A DNA stretch of 21,895 bases from Vulcanimicrobiota bacterium (GCA_028287545.1 JAQBPL010000273.1:1-21895); one strand, 5' to 3'; numbered from the stretch's first letter, positions 6,513 through 14,753 are shown. Numbers and translations are program-made. Notes: generated from the sequence alone by a model not told the origin.

Positions 6513-7967
6513 ATGGTCTTGAAGCTTCATCGGATTGCCGCGACCCTCGTCGCGATCGCTCTCCTCCCCGTCCCCATCGCGGGTGCCGCCGATGAGATGC
6601 AGACGCTCACGCTGCGTTCGGGGCACTCCGTCGTGCTGCAGACGCCCGGACTTTCGCGCGTCGCGGTCGGAGACGGCCGCATCGCCGGCGTCATCCCGAT
6701 CGCCAACGCGGAAGTCATCGTCAACGGCAAGACCGCCGGCCGGACTACGATGTTCATTTGGCGCGGTGCGCGCCGCACGACGTACGAAGTCAGCGTCAGC
6801 GAGCAACCCCTCGATGACATCGCGTCGATGCTGCGTTCGTCCATCACGAACCCCGGCGTCCAAGTCGCCTCGTTCGATCGGTCCGTCGTTGTGAGCGGTG
6901 CCGTCCAAACCCCCGAAGAATTCGGCCGCGTCAGCGACGTCGTCTCGCGCTTCGACGCCTCGACGAAGGGCGGCAAGTACAACCTCGTCAACGCGGTGAC
7001 GGTCAGCCGGCCGATGGGGACGCTCCAACGCGACATCTCCGCGGCGGCCGGCGGGTCCGACGTCAAAGTCGACCGCGACGCGAAAGGGAATATCGTCGTC
7101 AGCGGCCGCGTGCTCGACCGGATGACGGCCGAGCGTTTCCTCGATCGCGTGAGGACGAGCGGCGGCGGATATCTCGGTGCCGACGCAAAGGTGATCGACC
7201 GGCTCGGCGTCGAGCTGACGAGTCAGATCGACGTGAAGGTCTACATCCTCGAAGTCGATCAGACCGCGCTCGACCAGCTCGGCGTCCGGCTGCAGGCGGG
7301 CACCCCGATCCAAGGCCAACCGGGCTTTTACACGCTGGGCGATCCGTTGTTTCCGGTGCTTGAGAATCCCAACTCCAACTTCAGCGGGCAACCCAACAGC
7401 GGTCCCGCCAATCTCGGGCGCGCGCTGAACATCGGCGCCTTCTCGCGGACCACGATCCTCGCGCCGACGCTCGATCTCGTGATGCGCAACGGCCATGCGC
7501 GGCTGTTGTCGTCGCCCGATCTCGTCACGATGCCCGGGCGACAGGCGACGTTTCTCGTCGGCGGCGAGATCCCGATCCCGTACGCTTCCGGTCCGCAGCA
7601 GATCGCGATCGTGTACAAGGAGTTCGGCGTCCGGCTCGACGTGACGCCGACGATTCTGGGCAGCGGCGAGATCGAAACGCGCATCGCACCGGAGGTCTCG
7701 GACCTCGACTTTGCCGACGCCGTCGCGATCAACGGATTCTTCGTCCCGGCGCTCAAGACGAGCAAACTCTCCACCGACGTCGTGACGCGCCCGGGCGAGT
7801 CGATCATCATGGGCGGACTCTTGCGCCGTCAGCAGACGCGCAACATCGACAAGATCCCGCTGCTCGGCGACATTCCGATTCTCGGGAAGCTGTTTCGCTC
7901 GACGCGCTATCAGAATCTGGAGACCGACGTCGTGTTCGTGATGACGCCGCAGGTGATCACGCGATGA
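6513..7967 (+). CDS. cpaC: Tad pilus outer-membrane secretin CpaC/RcpA
   Basis: A 484-residue secretin. Signal peptide at about 1-26 (LHRIAATLVAIALLPVPIAG). The N-terminal pilus-secretin domain is at about 29-96 (TLRSGHSVVLQTPGLSRVAV, then GKTAGRTTMFIWRG). A BON-like segment follows at about 98-190. The secretin core is C-terminal, with LSSPDLVTMPGRQATFLVGG, the signature VTRPGESIIMGGLL, and IPLLGDIPILGKLFRS close to the end. It forms the outer-membrane channel for the Flp pilus. The ATG at 6513 is chosen because AGGAAGAGG lies directly upstream and the signal peptide starts at once; an in-frame ATG 57 bp earlier lacks both. Its end overlaps the next pilin gene start. Confidence 0.96.
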   Translation: MVLKLHRIAATLVAIALLPVPIAGAADEMQTLTLRSGHSVVLQTPGLSRVAVGDGRIAGVIPIANAEVIVNGKTAGRTTMFIWRGARRTTYEVSVSEQPLDDIASMLRSSITNPGVQVASFDRSVVVSGAVQTPEEFGRVSDVVSRFDASTKGGKYNLVNAVTVSRPMGTLQRDISAAAGGSDVKVDRDAKGNIVVSGRVLDRMTAERFLDRVRTSGGGYLGADAKVIDRLGVELTSQIDVKVYILEVDQTALDQLGVRLQAGTPIQGQPGFYTLGDPLFPVLENPNSNFSGQPNSGPANLGRALNIGAFSRTTILAPTLDLVMRNGHARLLSSPDLVTMPGRQATFLVGGEIPIPYASGPQQIAIVYKEFGVRLDVTPTILGSGEIETRIAPEVSDLDFADAVAINGFFVPALKTSKLSTDVVTRPGESIIMGGLLRRQQTRNIDKIPLLGDIPILGKLFRSTRYQNLETDVVFVMTPQVITR

Positions 7968-8167
7968 TGTGCGGGGCGGAGATCCTGGCCGTTGTTCGGG
8001 CGCTGCTCGTCGACTCCGAGGGCTCGACCCTGGCAGAGTATGCGCTGCTCGCGGCGGGGTTGGGCCTGGCGATGATCGCGGGAACCGCGGCCATTCAGAC
8101 CAACGCCGCCGCGTTCCTCAACGCGAACGACGCGGGGTGGCAAGCGACGGCGGTCGCAGTGCCATGA
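7964..8167 (+). CDS. Third Flp-like pilin / small class III pseudopilin
   Basis: A 67-residue protein with a longer leader (MMCGAEILAVVRALLVDSEG) than the two minus-strand Flps. Predicted cleavage is G|STLAEYALLAAG, keeping Glu +5 and Tyr +6. A single hydrophobic helix follows, then an alanine-rich C-terminus (TNAAAFLNANDAGW). It overlaps cpaC at its 5' end (two successive ATGs at 7964 and 7967 allow an ATGA overlap) and overlaps the tadE-like gene by 4 bp. It is divergent from the other Flps and sits with the pseudopilins. A minor pilin role is therefore plausible, but an alternative major pilin cannot be excluded. Confidence 0.9.
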   Translation: MMCGAEILAVVRALLVDSEGSTLAEYALLAAGLGLAMIAGTAAIQTNAAAFLNANDAGWQATAVAVP

Positions 8168-8856
8168 CGTCGGGCGAACGTGGCACGGCGCTCGCCGAGA
8201 CTGCGCTCATGGTGGGCTTCGCGATAATGATCGTCTTCAACGCGCTGCAGCTCGCGGTCATGGGGATCATGCAGCTGCACACGGACGCGGTCGCGTTCAG
8301 CGCCGCGCGCTACGTCGCCGAGGGCGGTACGCAGGCGAACTATCCCGCGGCGAACTTTCCGCCGGCGGTCACATTGAGCGTGGCGGCGCCGGCGGGACAA
8401 ATCGTGACGGCGACGGCGACGGCGTCGGTTCCGGGCTTGATCATGGTCGGTGCGCCGTCGTCGGTGACCTTGCAGGGACAGCACCAGGAAGCCCCGTGGG
8501 GAGGCACCGTCAATGCGATCCCCGCCTTCTCCATCTCGGAGAAGAACACGCAGCTCGTCAACGCGTACAGCGGCGTGCAGCTCACGGGTACGCCCTCGAC
8601 GCGCCCGATCTGTCTCGCGCACTCGATCAACGCGACCGGAAACGGCAACGGCAACAACGCGGTGTTCGCCACGTTCCAAGCTCACTCCAGCACGTTTTCG
8701 AAGGTCAATTTCCCCAGCTCTTGGTCGGCGACGCTCGACCCGCAGTGGGACATTACGAACAAGAAGGCGTTCAACACCGACGAAGCGACGATCTACGGCT
8801 GGGACAAGACCGCGACGAACCCTCCCGCCTCCTACTGTTCTGCGAGCGACGTATGA
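8164..8856 (+). CDS. TadE-like pseudopilin
   Basis: A 230-residue protein with an N-terminal TadE-type class III signal: ERG|TALAETALMVGFAIMIVF, with Glu at +5, then a single membrane helix to about residue 40. The large C-terminal part is beta-rich and low-complexity (Ala/Thr/Asn/Gly), including NATGNGNGNN. It holds two cysteines, in RPICLAH and ASYCSAS near the C-terminus. TadE-family proteins are processed by CpaA/TadV and are thought to form a minor-pilin complex initiating or tipping the fibre. The ATG at 8164 and its 4-bp overlaps with both neighbours fix the ends. The extracytoplasmic domain is larger than in classical TadE. Confidence 0.88.
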   Translation: MTSGERGTALAETALMVGFAIMIVFNALQLAVMGIMQLHTDAVAFSAARYVAEGGTQANYPAANFPPAVTLSVAAPAGQIVTATATASVPGLIMVGAPSSVTLQGQHQEAPWGGTVNAIPAFSISEKNTQLVNAYSGVQLTGTPSTRPICLAHSINATGNGNGNNAVFATFQAHSSTFSKVNFPSSWSATLDPQWDITNKKAFNTDEATIYGWDKTATNPPASYCSASDV

Positions 8857-9752
8857 GAGAACGCGGACAGACGATCCCGTTCTGGACGTTCGCCGCGATC
8901 GCGATGCTCGCGATGATGCTGACGGTCTGGAACTACGGAGCTCAGGTCTACTGGAACATCCGCGCCCAGACGGCGGCGGATTCCGCCGCAGCCTCGGGCT
9001 TATCCGTCCAGGCGAACATCTGGAACGAAGAATCGACGATTCTTTATGCAGCCGCGGTCGACGAATACCGTCTGCGCGCGCTCAATCAGGGGATTCTCAA
9101 CACGCTCAATCAGAACGGTGGCTGCAATGCCACCGACAGTTCCAATCCGCTCTACTGCGGTACCATCTACACCATCCTCCTGAACGCCTACAACCAGGCA
9201 GCCAAAAATTACGGCGCGGACGTTCAGCTGCTCGCCCAGGCGAACCAGTTTACCCAAGGTGGCCAGGGCAAGCACAAAGCTGACGCCCAGACGCTGCTGG
9301 GAACCTGCACCAACGGCGCGAGCAGCGGCCCGAAGACCAACGCGGTCGACGCGGCGTTCTGCTACACGGTCGTCGGGGGCACGGGGGGGAACGGCCAGCA
9401 AGATCCGCTGGTGCCGCACACGATCGCGGTGACGGCATGCCGGCAAGTGCCGTATTTCGGATCGCTGCTCGCCGGCGTGGCGGGCGGCTCGTTCAAGGCT
9501 GTCGCCAGCTCGGGGTCGGCGTTGGCAACCGGAAACGCGCAAAGCGCGACCGTCGGCAACTATCAAGGACCAGTGGAGAAAACATGGTACGGACAGACAC
9601 CGGTGCTGGTTGGCACGAACGCGCAGCTCCAGATGTACGACGTCGACTTTTCGAACCTGACCGTGAACGTGAACTGGTACACGGCGACGCCCCTCAAAAC
9701 GAAGCTCGTCACCGGCTTCCCGCCGTCCCCGTATCAGTGCTTGACGCCATGA
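8853..9752 (+). CDS. TadG-like pseudopilin / Tad pilus accessory protein
   Basis: A 299-residue protein that starts MRERGQTIPFWTFAAIAMLA. It has one N-terminal membrane helix and the motif QTAADSAAASG just after it, typical of TadG/TadE-like proteins (Flp pilus-assembly TadE/G-like). Position +5 after the glycine is Phe, not Glu, as often seen for TadG. The exported part has six cysteines (in GGCNATD, PLYCGT, LGTCTNG, AAFCYTV, VTACRQV and YQCLTP), suggesting disulfide bonds. No von Willebrand A domain, found in long TadG proteins, is visible. Both ends overlap neighbours by 4 bp (ATGA). Confidence 0.87.
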   Translation: MRERGQTIPFWTFAAIAMLAMMLTVWNYGAQVYWNIRAQTAADSAAASGLSVQANIWNEESTILYAAAVDEYRLRALNQGILNTLNQNGGCNATDSSNPLYCGTIYTILLNAYNQAAKNYGADVQLLAQANQFTQGGQGKHKADAQTLLGTCTNGASSGPKTNAVDAAFCYTVVGGTGGNGQQDPLVPHTIAVTACRQVPYFGSLLAGVAGGSFKAVASSGSALATGNAQSATVGNYQGPVEKTWYGQTPVLVGTNAQLQMYDVDFSNLTVNVNWYTATPLKTKLVTGFPPSPYQCLTP

Positions 9753-10369
9753 GACACGCGGAGCGCGGTCAAACGATCCCCGAGTCGGTGTTCTTTTTGC
9801 CGATCGTCCTGCTCGCGCTGTTCGGAATCATCTACGTGAGCCAATTCTGGGTGGTTGCGGAGCGGACGCAGCTCGCAGTTCGTTACGGAAGTCCGGCGAC
9901 GAATCCGGGGACCCTCTACAACGTGGCGAACATCTATGCCGCGGCGACCAACCCGACTGGTGCCAATTGCACCCTCCCGCCGGTCGCCGTGCTGTGGGAC
10001 GGCGCTCCGTTGCCCGGGCCCACGAGCGCGCCATACTGGCTGCCGGCGACGTCGACCCCGGGCTGCCTGCCTGCGTTCTCGAAGAATCAGGGCGCGCAAT
10101 TTCTCGCGCTCTACGTGGCGTCCAGTCAAATATCGGTGACGACGACGGTCAACATTGATCCGTTTTTGCAGAGTTTTGCGGGGCTCGCCGCTTTTGTGCC
10201 GACGTCGGCGAGCGCGACCTTCGCGCGCCCCGCCGATCCGGCGTCGATCATGTGCCACAGCAAGGAAGTCAATACTCGCGTGAACGCCGCGCTGAATGCG
10301 CCCTCACCTGACCCGACAGCGTCGCCAGTCGTCAGCCCGAGCCCGTTGCCGTTCGGAAACTTCTGCTGA
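9749..10369 (+). CDS. Second TadE-like pseudopilin
   Basis: A 206-residue protein beginning MRHAERGQTIPESVFFLPIV. Cleavage G|QTIPES places Glu at +5, so it should be a CpaA substrate. One membrane helix is followed by an exported domain with four cysteines (GANCTLP, TPGCLPA, SIMCHSK and the C-terminal FGNFC) and a Pro/Ser/Thr-rich stretch near residues 188-200. The start overlaps the TadG-like stop (ATGA). Only 12 bp separate its stop from the following glycosyltransferase gene. Together with the two preceding genes it completes a three-pseudopilin set. Confidence 0.86.
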   Translation: MRHAERGQTIPESVFFLPIVLLALFGIIYVSQFWVVAERTQLAVRYGSPATNPGTLYNVANIYAAATNPTGANCTLPPVAVLWDGAPLPGPTSAPYWLPATSTPGCLPAFSKNQGAQFLALYVASSQISVTTTVNIDPFLQSFAGLAAFVPTSASATFARPADPASIMCHSKEVNTRVNAALNAPSPDPTASPVVSPSPLPFGNFC

Positions 10370-10381
10370 GCGGGCGCGCTG

Positions 10382-11857
10382 ATGCTCCATGATCGGCGTG
10401 CTCGAGCACTCGCGTGGCTGATCGGCGCGCTGCTGTGCGCTGCGTATCTCGGCGTGCGCGCCGCCGAACCGAGCGGCGTCTTCATGTTCGATTTTCGGCC
10501 CTACCATTGTGCCGGCGCGATCGTCGCGCGGGGCGGCGACCCGTATCGCGAAGAACCGTTGCGCTCGTGCGAGGTCGCGACCACCGTCGGTCGCGCCGTC
10601 GCTGCGCCCTTGCCCGGCGGAGCCGTTCCGGCGCCGCTCCCGCCCTACGCGCTGGCCGCATTTTCCCCGCTCGGCCGGCTTGGGTTCGGCGCGGCGGCAC
10701 TGGTGTGGGCGTCGCTGCTCGCGGCGTCGGCGCTCGCGACGGTCGCGGCCGTCGCGCGGCTGGCGCGGCTCTCACCGTGGACGGTTGCGGCTGCGTTCGC
10801 ACCGATCGGCTTCCTGTTTGCGCTGCCGCTGGGGCAGCCTGCGCTGCCTGCGCTCGCCGCGCTGGTCGCCGCCGCGGCGGCGCTGCGCGCATGCAAACCG
10901 GTGCTCGCGTCGGCCGCGCTGTGCGCGGCGTTGGTCGAACCGCACGTCGCCATCGTGTCCGCCCTGACCGTTGCGATTGGCTTCCGGCAGACGCGGCTGC
11001 CGCTTGCCGCCGGCATGGCGCTCTGCGCCGGACTTTCGATCGCGGCGGTCGGGGTGCCGACGGCCCTCGAGTACGTGCGCGCCGTGCTGCCGGCGCATGC
11101 GCTTGCCGGAACGTTCGACGGGATGAACCTCGGTGCGACCGCGATCGCGGCGTTCGCCGGCGTCGCTCCGCCGGTTGCGGTTGCGATCGGAACGGCCGTC
11201 TCGCTGGTTATGCTGGCCCTCGGAGCGATCGTCGGCCTGCGGCTTGCGCGCGCGTTCGACGACCCGGCGCTGCTCGCGCTCGTCCCGGCCGCGTTCGCGG
11301 TCGTCGGCGGCGTCCACGTGCACGTCCAGCAGGTCCTCTGGGCCTTTCCCGCGTGGCTGCTCATCGCCGGTCGCGTGCCGCGCGCGCGATTGCCGATCGT
11401 GGTCGCGTTCGCCGTCGCGATGGTGCCGTGGTCGCAGCTCGCGCGGCCCGAGACGCTGTGCGTCGCGGTCGTCTGTATCGGAATCCTCGCGCGGACCCTG
11501 CTCGCCGGGCGGCGCTGGATCGCGCTAGCGCTGGTCCCGGTCGGCGTGGCTGCGGTCGCCGTCGCCGTGGCTGCGTGGAGCCCGTCCGGCGTGCCGTATC
11601 TCGCTCACCCGTATCCGGCCGGTTCGCTTGCCGAGGTCTCGTGGGCCGACTATCTCGCGCAGATCTTCGTTCGTCACGATTGGCTTCGGCTATGGCTGCG
11701 CGTGCCGACCTGGACCGGAGTCGCGATCGTCGCGGCGACACTGGTGAGCGTTGCGCTCACCTCTGCGCGGCACGCGGACGAAGGATGGCGCGAGCGCGTC
11801 GCGGCCGCCGATGTTCCGAGCCGGACGCCGTTCGTAGCCGAGCACAGCCGCGCATGA
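10382..11857 (+). CDS. GT87-like (DUF2029) polytopic membrane glycosyltransferase, first copy
   Basis: A 491-residue protein with roughly ten hydrophobic segments. After the first membrane segment comes FMFDFRPYHCAGAIVARGGDPY (about 34-55), which resembles the GT87/DUF2029 pattern of an early loop aspartate (D37) followed by G-x-PY. The GQ-anchored helix pair is present as LPLGQPALPALAAL, but the usual following K-P is replaced by EPHVAI. Family members use polyprenyl-phosphate sugars on the outer face of the inner membrane. The substrate here is unknown. The gene starts 12 bp after a tadE-like gene and overlaps the next gene by 4 bp, so it belongs to the pilus operon and could modify pilins or a surface glycan. 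Confidence 0.75.
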   Translation: MLHDRRARALAWLIGALLCAAYLGVRAAEPSGVFMFDFRPYHCAGAIVARGGDPYREEPLRSCEVATTVGRAVAAPLPGGAVPAPLPPYALAAFSPLGRLGFGAAALVWASLLAASALATVAAVARLARLSPWTVAAAFAPIGFLFALPLGQPALPALAALVAAAAALRACKPVLASAALCAALVEPHVAIVSALTVAIGFRQTRLPLAAGMALCAGLSIAAVGVPTALEYVRAVLPAHALAGTFDGMNLGATAIAAFAGVAPPVAVAIGTAVSLVMLALGAIVGLRLARAFDDPALLALVPAAFAVVGGVHVHVQQVLWAFPAWLLIAGRVPRARLPIVVAFAVAMVPWSQLARPETLCVAVVCIGILARTLLAGRRWIALALVPVGVAAVAVAVAAWSPSGVPYLAHPYPAGSLAEVSWADYLAQIFVRHDWLRLWLRVPTWTGVAIVAATLVSVALTSARHADEGWRERVAAADVPSRTPFVAEHSRA

Positions 11858-12963
11858 ACGCGGATGTCGCCCGGCCCCGGACGTTGCGGTTGAGCCGCGG
11901 TCGCCTGCGGCTGTATTCGGTGGGCCTGGCGCTCATGGGCGTCGGTCAGATCATCTGGGCCTGGAAGTTCGACTTCTGGGATTGGAAGACGTTCGCGAGC
12001 GCCGGTGCGCATGTCGGATCCGCCGAGCTGCTGCATCCGCAGAACGTGAGCATCTCGTTCGTTTACCTGCCCGGCTTCGCGTGGGTGTTCGCGCCGTTCG
12101 CGCACACCTCGCATGCCGTCGGCTTCGCGGTCAACGCGATTGCCATGCTGCTCTGCGCCGGCGCCGCAGCGCTGATCGCGTCGCGGGCGTACGGGGTGTC
12201 GGTCCCCCTGGCCCTGGCGCTCACGTTCGCCTGGTGTCCGACGATGAACGCGCTGGTCATCGGACAGAATTCGCCGGCCGGGCTCCTGCTCGTCATGCTC
12301 TCGCTGCTGGGAGCGCGGCGCAACGCGGCGCTCCTCACCGCCGTGCCGATCGGGCTGCTGCTCTACAAGCCGACGTACGCGCTCCCGCTGATCGGCCTGC
12401 TCGTGCTCAGGTCGCGCTGGCGCGAAGTCGGCATCGTCGCGCTGATCGGGGCGGCGTGGTACGCGGCGAGCATCTCCGCGGCCGGCGGCGACGTGACGTG
12501 GCCGCGCGCGTGGCTCGCCGTCGTGCACGGCTGGTTCGGCCCCGACTTCGCCCAAAACGGCGGCAAGGCGATCGGGTTGAGCGCCCTGCTGCTGCGCGCC
12601 GGCGTGCCGGGCGCCCTGATCCTCGCCGCCGCCGCTGCGATCGTCTGCTCGGCGATCCCCATGCTGCGGCGAGCACCGGTGCGGGAGGCTTATGCCGTAG
12701 CCTGCGTGCTCGGAATCGCGTTGAGCCCGCACGCGTGGGGCTATGACGCCGTCCTCGCTCTGCCGCTGATCTTTCTCGCGCTCGACGCGGTCCCGGAACC
12801 GCCGCGCACCATCGTGGTCTGCACGGCGTACGCGACCGCACCGCTCATGATCTACGCGGACGCGATCGGGCTCAGCCCGCTCGCGCTGCCCGTCGTCGGC
12901 GGCCTCGCTGCGTGGTTCATCGCTCGCGGCCGCTCCATGCGAGCGGCGAGGGCCGCGACGTGA
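11854..12963 (+). CDS. GT87-like (DUF2029) polytopic membrane glycosyltransferase, second copy
   Basis: A 369-residue polytopic protein with about nine hydrophobic segments and a basic N-terminus. Features typical of GT87 are clear: an early loop Asp in DFWDWKTFASAG (D43), VYLPGFAWVFAPFA at about 70-83, GQNSPAGLLLVMLSLLGARR from 137, and YKPTYALPLIGLL at 171-183 with the conserved K-P. A second conserved-looking segment is LSPHAWGYDAVLALPL near the C-terminus. It is a better family match than its neighbour. ATG at 11854 overlaps the first copy (ATGA); its stop overlaps the acyltransferase GTG (GTGA). Role: transfer of a lipid-linked sugar outside the inner membrane, acceptor unknown. Confidence 0.8.
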   Translation: MNADVARPRTLRLSRGRLRLYSVGLALMGVGQIIWAWKFDFWDWKTFASAGAHVGSAELLHPQNVSISFVYLPGFAWVFAPFAHTSHAVGFAVNAIAMLLCAGAAALIASRAYGVSVPLALALTFAWCPTMNALVIGQNSPAGLLLVMLSLLGARRNAALLTAVPIGLLLYKPTYALPLIGLLVLRSRWREVGIVALIGAAWYAASISAAGGDVTWPRAWLAVVHGWFGPDFAQNGGKAIGLSALLLRAGVPGALILAAAAAIVCSAIPMLRRAPVREAYAVACVLGIALSPHAWGYDAVLALPLIFLALDAVPEPPRTIVVCTAYATAPLMIYADAIGLSPLALPVVGGLAAWFIARGRSMRAARAAT

Positions 12964-14096
12964 GACGCATGTCGTACATCGACGGACTGCGGGCGATCGC
13001 GGTGTTGTGCGTCGTCGCGACGCACGTCGGGCTCTCGGGCCGTCAGGGCGGGAATTGGCTGCTCGATCAGGGCGGACATGGTGTCGAGCTCTTTTTCGTG
13101 ATTTCGGGCTTTTGCTTGTCGCATCCGTTTCTCGCGCGATTACACGCGTCCGGCAGCGCGGCGTTCGACGTTGCTCGCTTCGCGGCACGGCGCATCGTCC
13201 GCATCATCCCGCCCTATTATGCCGCCATCGTGTTGTTCGCCGTGTTCGGCGCGGCTTTGCGGTACGCCGGCGCGCCGCAGCCGTTCTCGATGCCGGAGCA
13301 GCCGAGCGCCGGCGTCGATCTTCTCAAACAGGCGCTGTTCCTCGACAAAGGCGTCACCTTCGTGAACGCGTCGTTCTGGACGCTGCCGATCGAATTTCGG
13401 TGGTATCTCGCCTTCCCGATCGTCCTCTGGCTCTGGACGCGCTCGCGCCGGGCGTTCTTCTTGGTGGCCGTCACGAGCACGGCCGCGTATCTCACCAACG
13501 TCGCGAGTCCGGACTTGTTCGTCCTGCCCGCCTTCATGCTGGGGATCGTCGCAGCCGATGTGCACCTGCGGGGACATCGCTTCTCGCGTTTCGCGTTGCC
13601 GCTCTTCCCGATCGTCGCGCTGGCCGCAGCCCTCACCGCGCAGAACCGCCTCAGCGCCACCTGGCAGATCGCGGCGTTCTTGCTCGTCGTCGCCGGAGGC
13701 GAAAACGTCCTCTTGAACCGCGTGCTCTCGAACAGATGGCTGGCCGTCGTCGGCGGCGCTTCGTACAGCATCTATCTGGTGCACGAGCCGCTGATCGCCT
13801 TCATGATCGCGCACGGCGTCTTCGCACCGCTGGCCGGCATCGCCGGGGTCGGCCTGGGTTTTGCCTTCTGGTCGCTGGCGGAACGGCCGTTCGTGCAACC
13901 GGCGCTGCGTGAGCGTTTGACGGCCGAATTCTATCGCTTCCTGCCGCGCTGGTGCCGCATCGCCGGCATCGAGCCCGTGTGGGTTCTCACGCAGCCCACG
14001 CCGCCACCGATCGCGCGCCTCGCCGCGACGAAGAGCTCACAATCGATCGGCAGCGACGCTGCCATCACGGTCGAGAGCACCCTCGTATCGCCGTAG
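12960..14096 (+). CDS. Acyltransferase-3 family membrane O-acyltransferase
   Basis: A 378-residue polytopic protein of the acyltransferase 3/OafA-type family. It opens with SYIDGLRAIAVLCVVATHVG, including the conserved His (H22) in the first membrane helix. GVELFFVISGFCLSHPF (41-57) and ARRIVRIIPPYY (76-87) follow, and YSIYLVHEPL lies near the C-terminal helices. Such proteins O-acylate surface sugars, lipids or glycans. The GTG at 12960 is preferred because it makes a GTGA overlap with the preceding stop and has GAGGG seven bases upstream; an ATG three codons later is the alternative. The last ~60 residues are cytosolic and unrelated to the family core. Coupling to two GT87 genes suggests a shared glycan pathway. 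Confidence 0.88.
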   Translation: MRRMSYIDGLRAIAVLCVVATHVGLSGRQGGNWLLDQGGHGVELFFVISGFCLSHPFLARLHASGSAAFDVARFAARRIVRIIPPYYAAIVLFAVFGAALRYAGAPQPFSMPEQPSAGVDLLKQALFLDKGVTFVNASFWTLPIEFRWYLAFPIVLWLWTRSRRAFFLVAVTSTAAYLTNVASPDLFVLPAFMLGIVAADVHLRGHRFSRFALPLFPIVALAAALTAQNRLSATWQIAAFLLVVAGGENVLLNRVLSNRWLAVVGGASYSIYLVHEPLIAFMIAHGVFAPLAGIAGVGLGFAFWSLAERPFVQPALRERLTAEFYRFLPRWCRIAGIEPVWVLTQPTPPPIARLAATKSSQSIGSDAAITVESTLVSP

Positions 14097-14111
14097 CGGT
14101 GAAGCCGCTAC
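14093..14111. terminator. Hairpin between convergent operons
   Basis: GTAGCGG (14093-14099) and CCGCTAC (14105-14111) form a perfect 7-bp stem with a 5-nt loop. It lies between the stop of the acyltransferase gene, which is inside the stem, and the stop of the convergent pilin gene at 14115. It could end transcription from both sides. No T-tract follows on either strand, so intrinsic termination is uncertain. Confidence 0.5.
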
Positions 14112-14114
14112 CGG

Positions 14115-14753
14115 TTAGGTCGTGGTTGCGACGACGGTGAAACCGCCGCTGGTGTACGTGTCAGGCGGCGTGCCGGTGAGGATCAGGAGCACGTTCATCG
14201 AGAAGTTGAGCTGTGCGTTCGCGGCGGGTCCCCAGGTCGCGCACGGGACAAACCCGTTCGCTTGCAGCGGCGTCAGAGCGGCAGCATAGCGGGGCTGCGT
14301 CCCGGTATTCCCGCTGCCCGAGCACGTCAGCGCGAAATCGTTGATCGGCACGACGTGGTTGCCATGGCTCGCTCCGGCGATGTCTCCGGGCGCGAGCACG
14401 ACGATGCTTCCGGCGCCGCCTCCAGGTGACGTGCGGATGCTTCCGGTAATCGTGATCGCCCCGTTGTCCGCCGGAACGTAGGTTTTGTTCCCACTCGGCG
14501 CGGCGGTTGTTCCGGCGGACCCGCTCGGGACGTAGGACGTCCCGAACGCGATGCGCACCAGCGTGTTCTTCGCGGTCCACGTCAGCGCGTTCGTGCTCAA
14601 CGCGATCGTCGCCGCGGGCTTCACGACCGCGGAGACGCTGAATCCTCGCTGCGCAGTTTTCGCCGAAGCGGTCGGATGGTGCGCCGCAAGGACTCCGACG
14701 GCGACGGCCGCCGTGCCGGCGAGCGTACGGTGCAACATGCTCTTCGTGTTCAC
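14115..14753 (-). CDS. Spore-coat-U-like secreted pilin subunit (last gene of chaperone/usher-like operon)
   Basis: A 212-residue exported protein with a signal peptide to about residue 31 (TAAVAVGVLAAHHPTASA). Mature N-terminus has alternating hydrophobics (RGFSVSAVVKPAATIAL), like the donor strand of fimbrial subunits. A cysteine pair is present at C144 (ALTCSGS) and C171 (FVPCATW), and the C-terminus is PPDTYTSGGFTVVATTT. The block ITGSIRTSP...GSIVVLAPGDIAG...C aligns with the subunits at 17724-19052 and 19859-20434. It matches the general SCPU-domain pattern. Start is a GTG at 14753 with AGGAG 6 nt upstream; the usher-like stop is 37 bp away. Confidence 0.82.
   Translation of the reverse strand: MNTKSMLHRTLAGTAAVAVGVLAAHHPTASAKTAQRGFSVSAVVKPAATIALSTNALTWTAKNTLVRIAFGTSYVPSGSAGTTAAPSGNKTYVPADNGAITITGSIRTSPGGGAGSIVVLAPGDIAGASHGNHVVPINDFALTCSGSGNTGTQPRYAAALTPLQANGFVPCATWGPAANAQLNFSMNVLLILTGTPPDTYTSGGFTVVATTT

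Noticed and set aside
10414..11853. In-frame upstream extension of the second GT87-like gene giving an 849-residue frame
   Set aside because: The upstream part is Arg-rich shadow of the first GT87-like gene; the real start is the ATG at 11854, which overlaps the preceding stop.
11674..13188. Long minus-strand open frame opposite the second GT87-like gene
   Set aside because: Charged, repetitive shadow translation with no family features; the plus strand encodes a clear polytopic protein.
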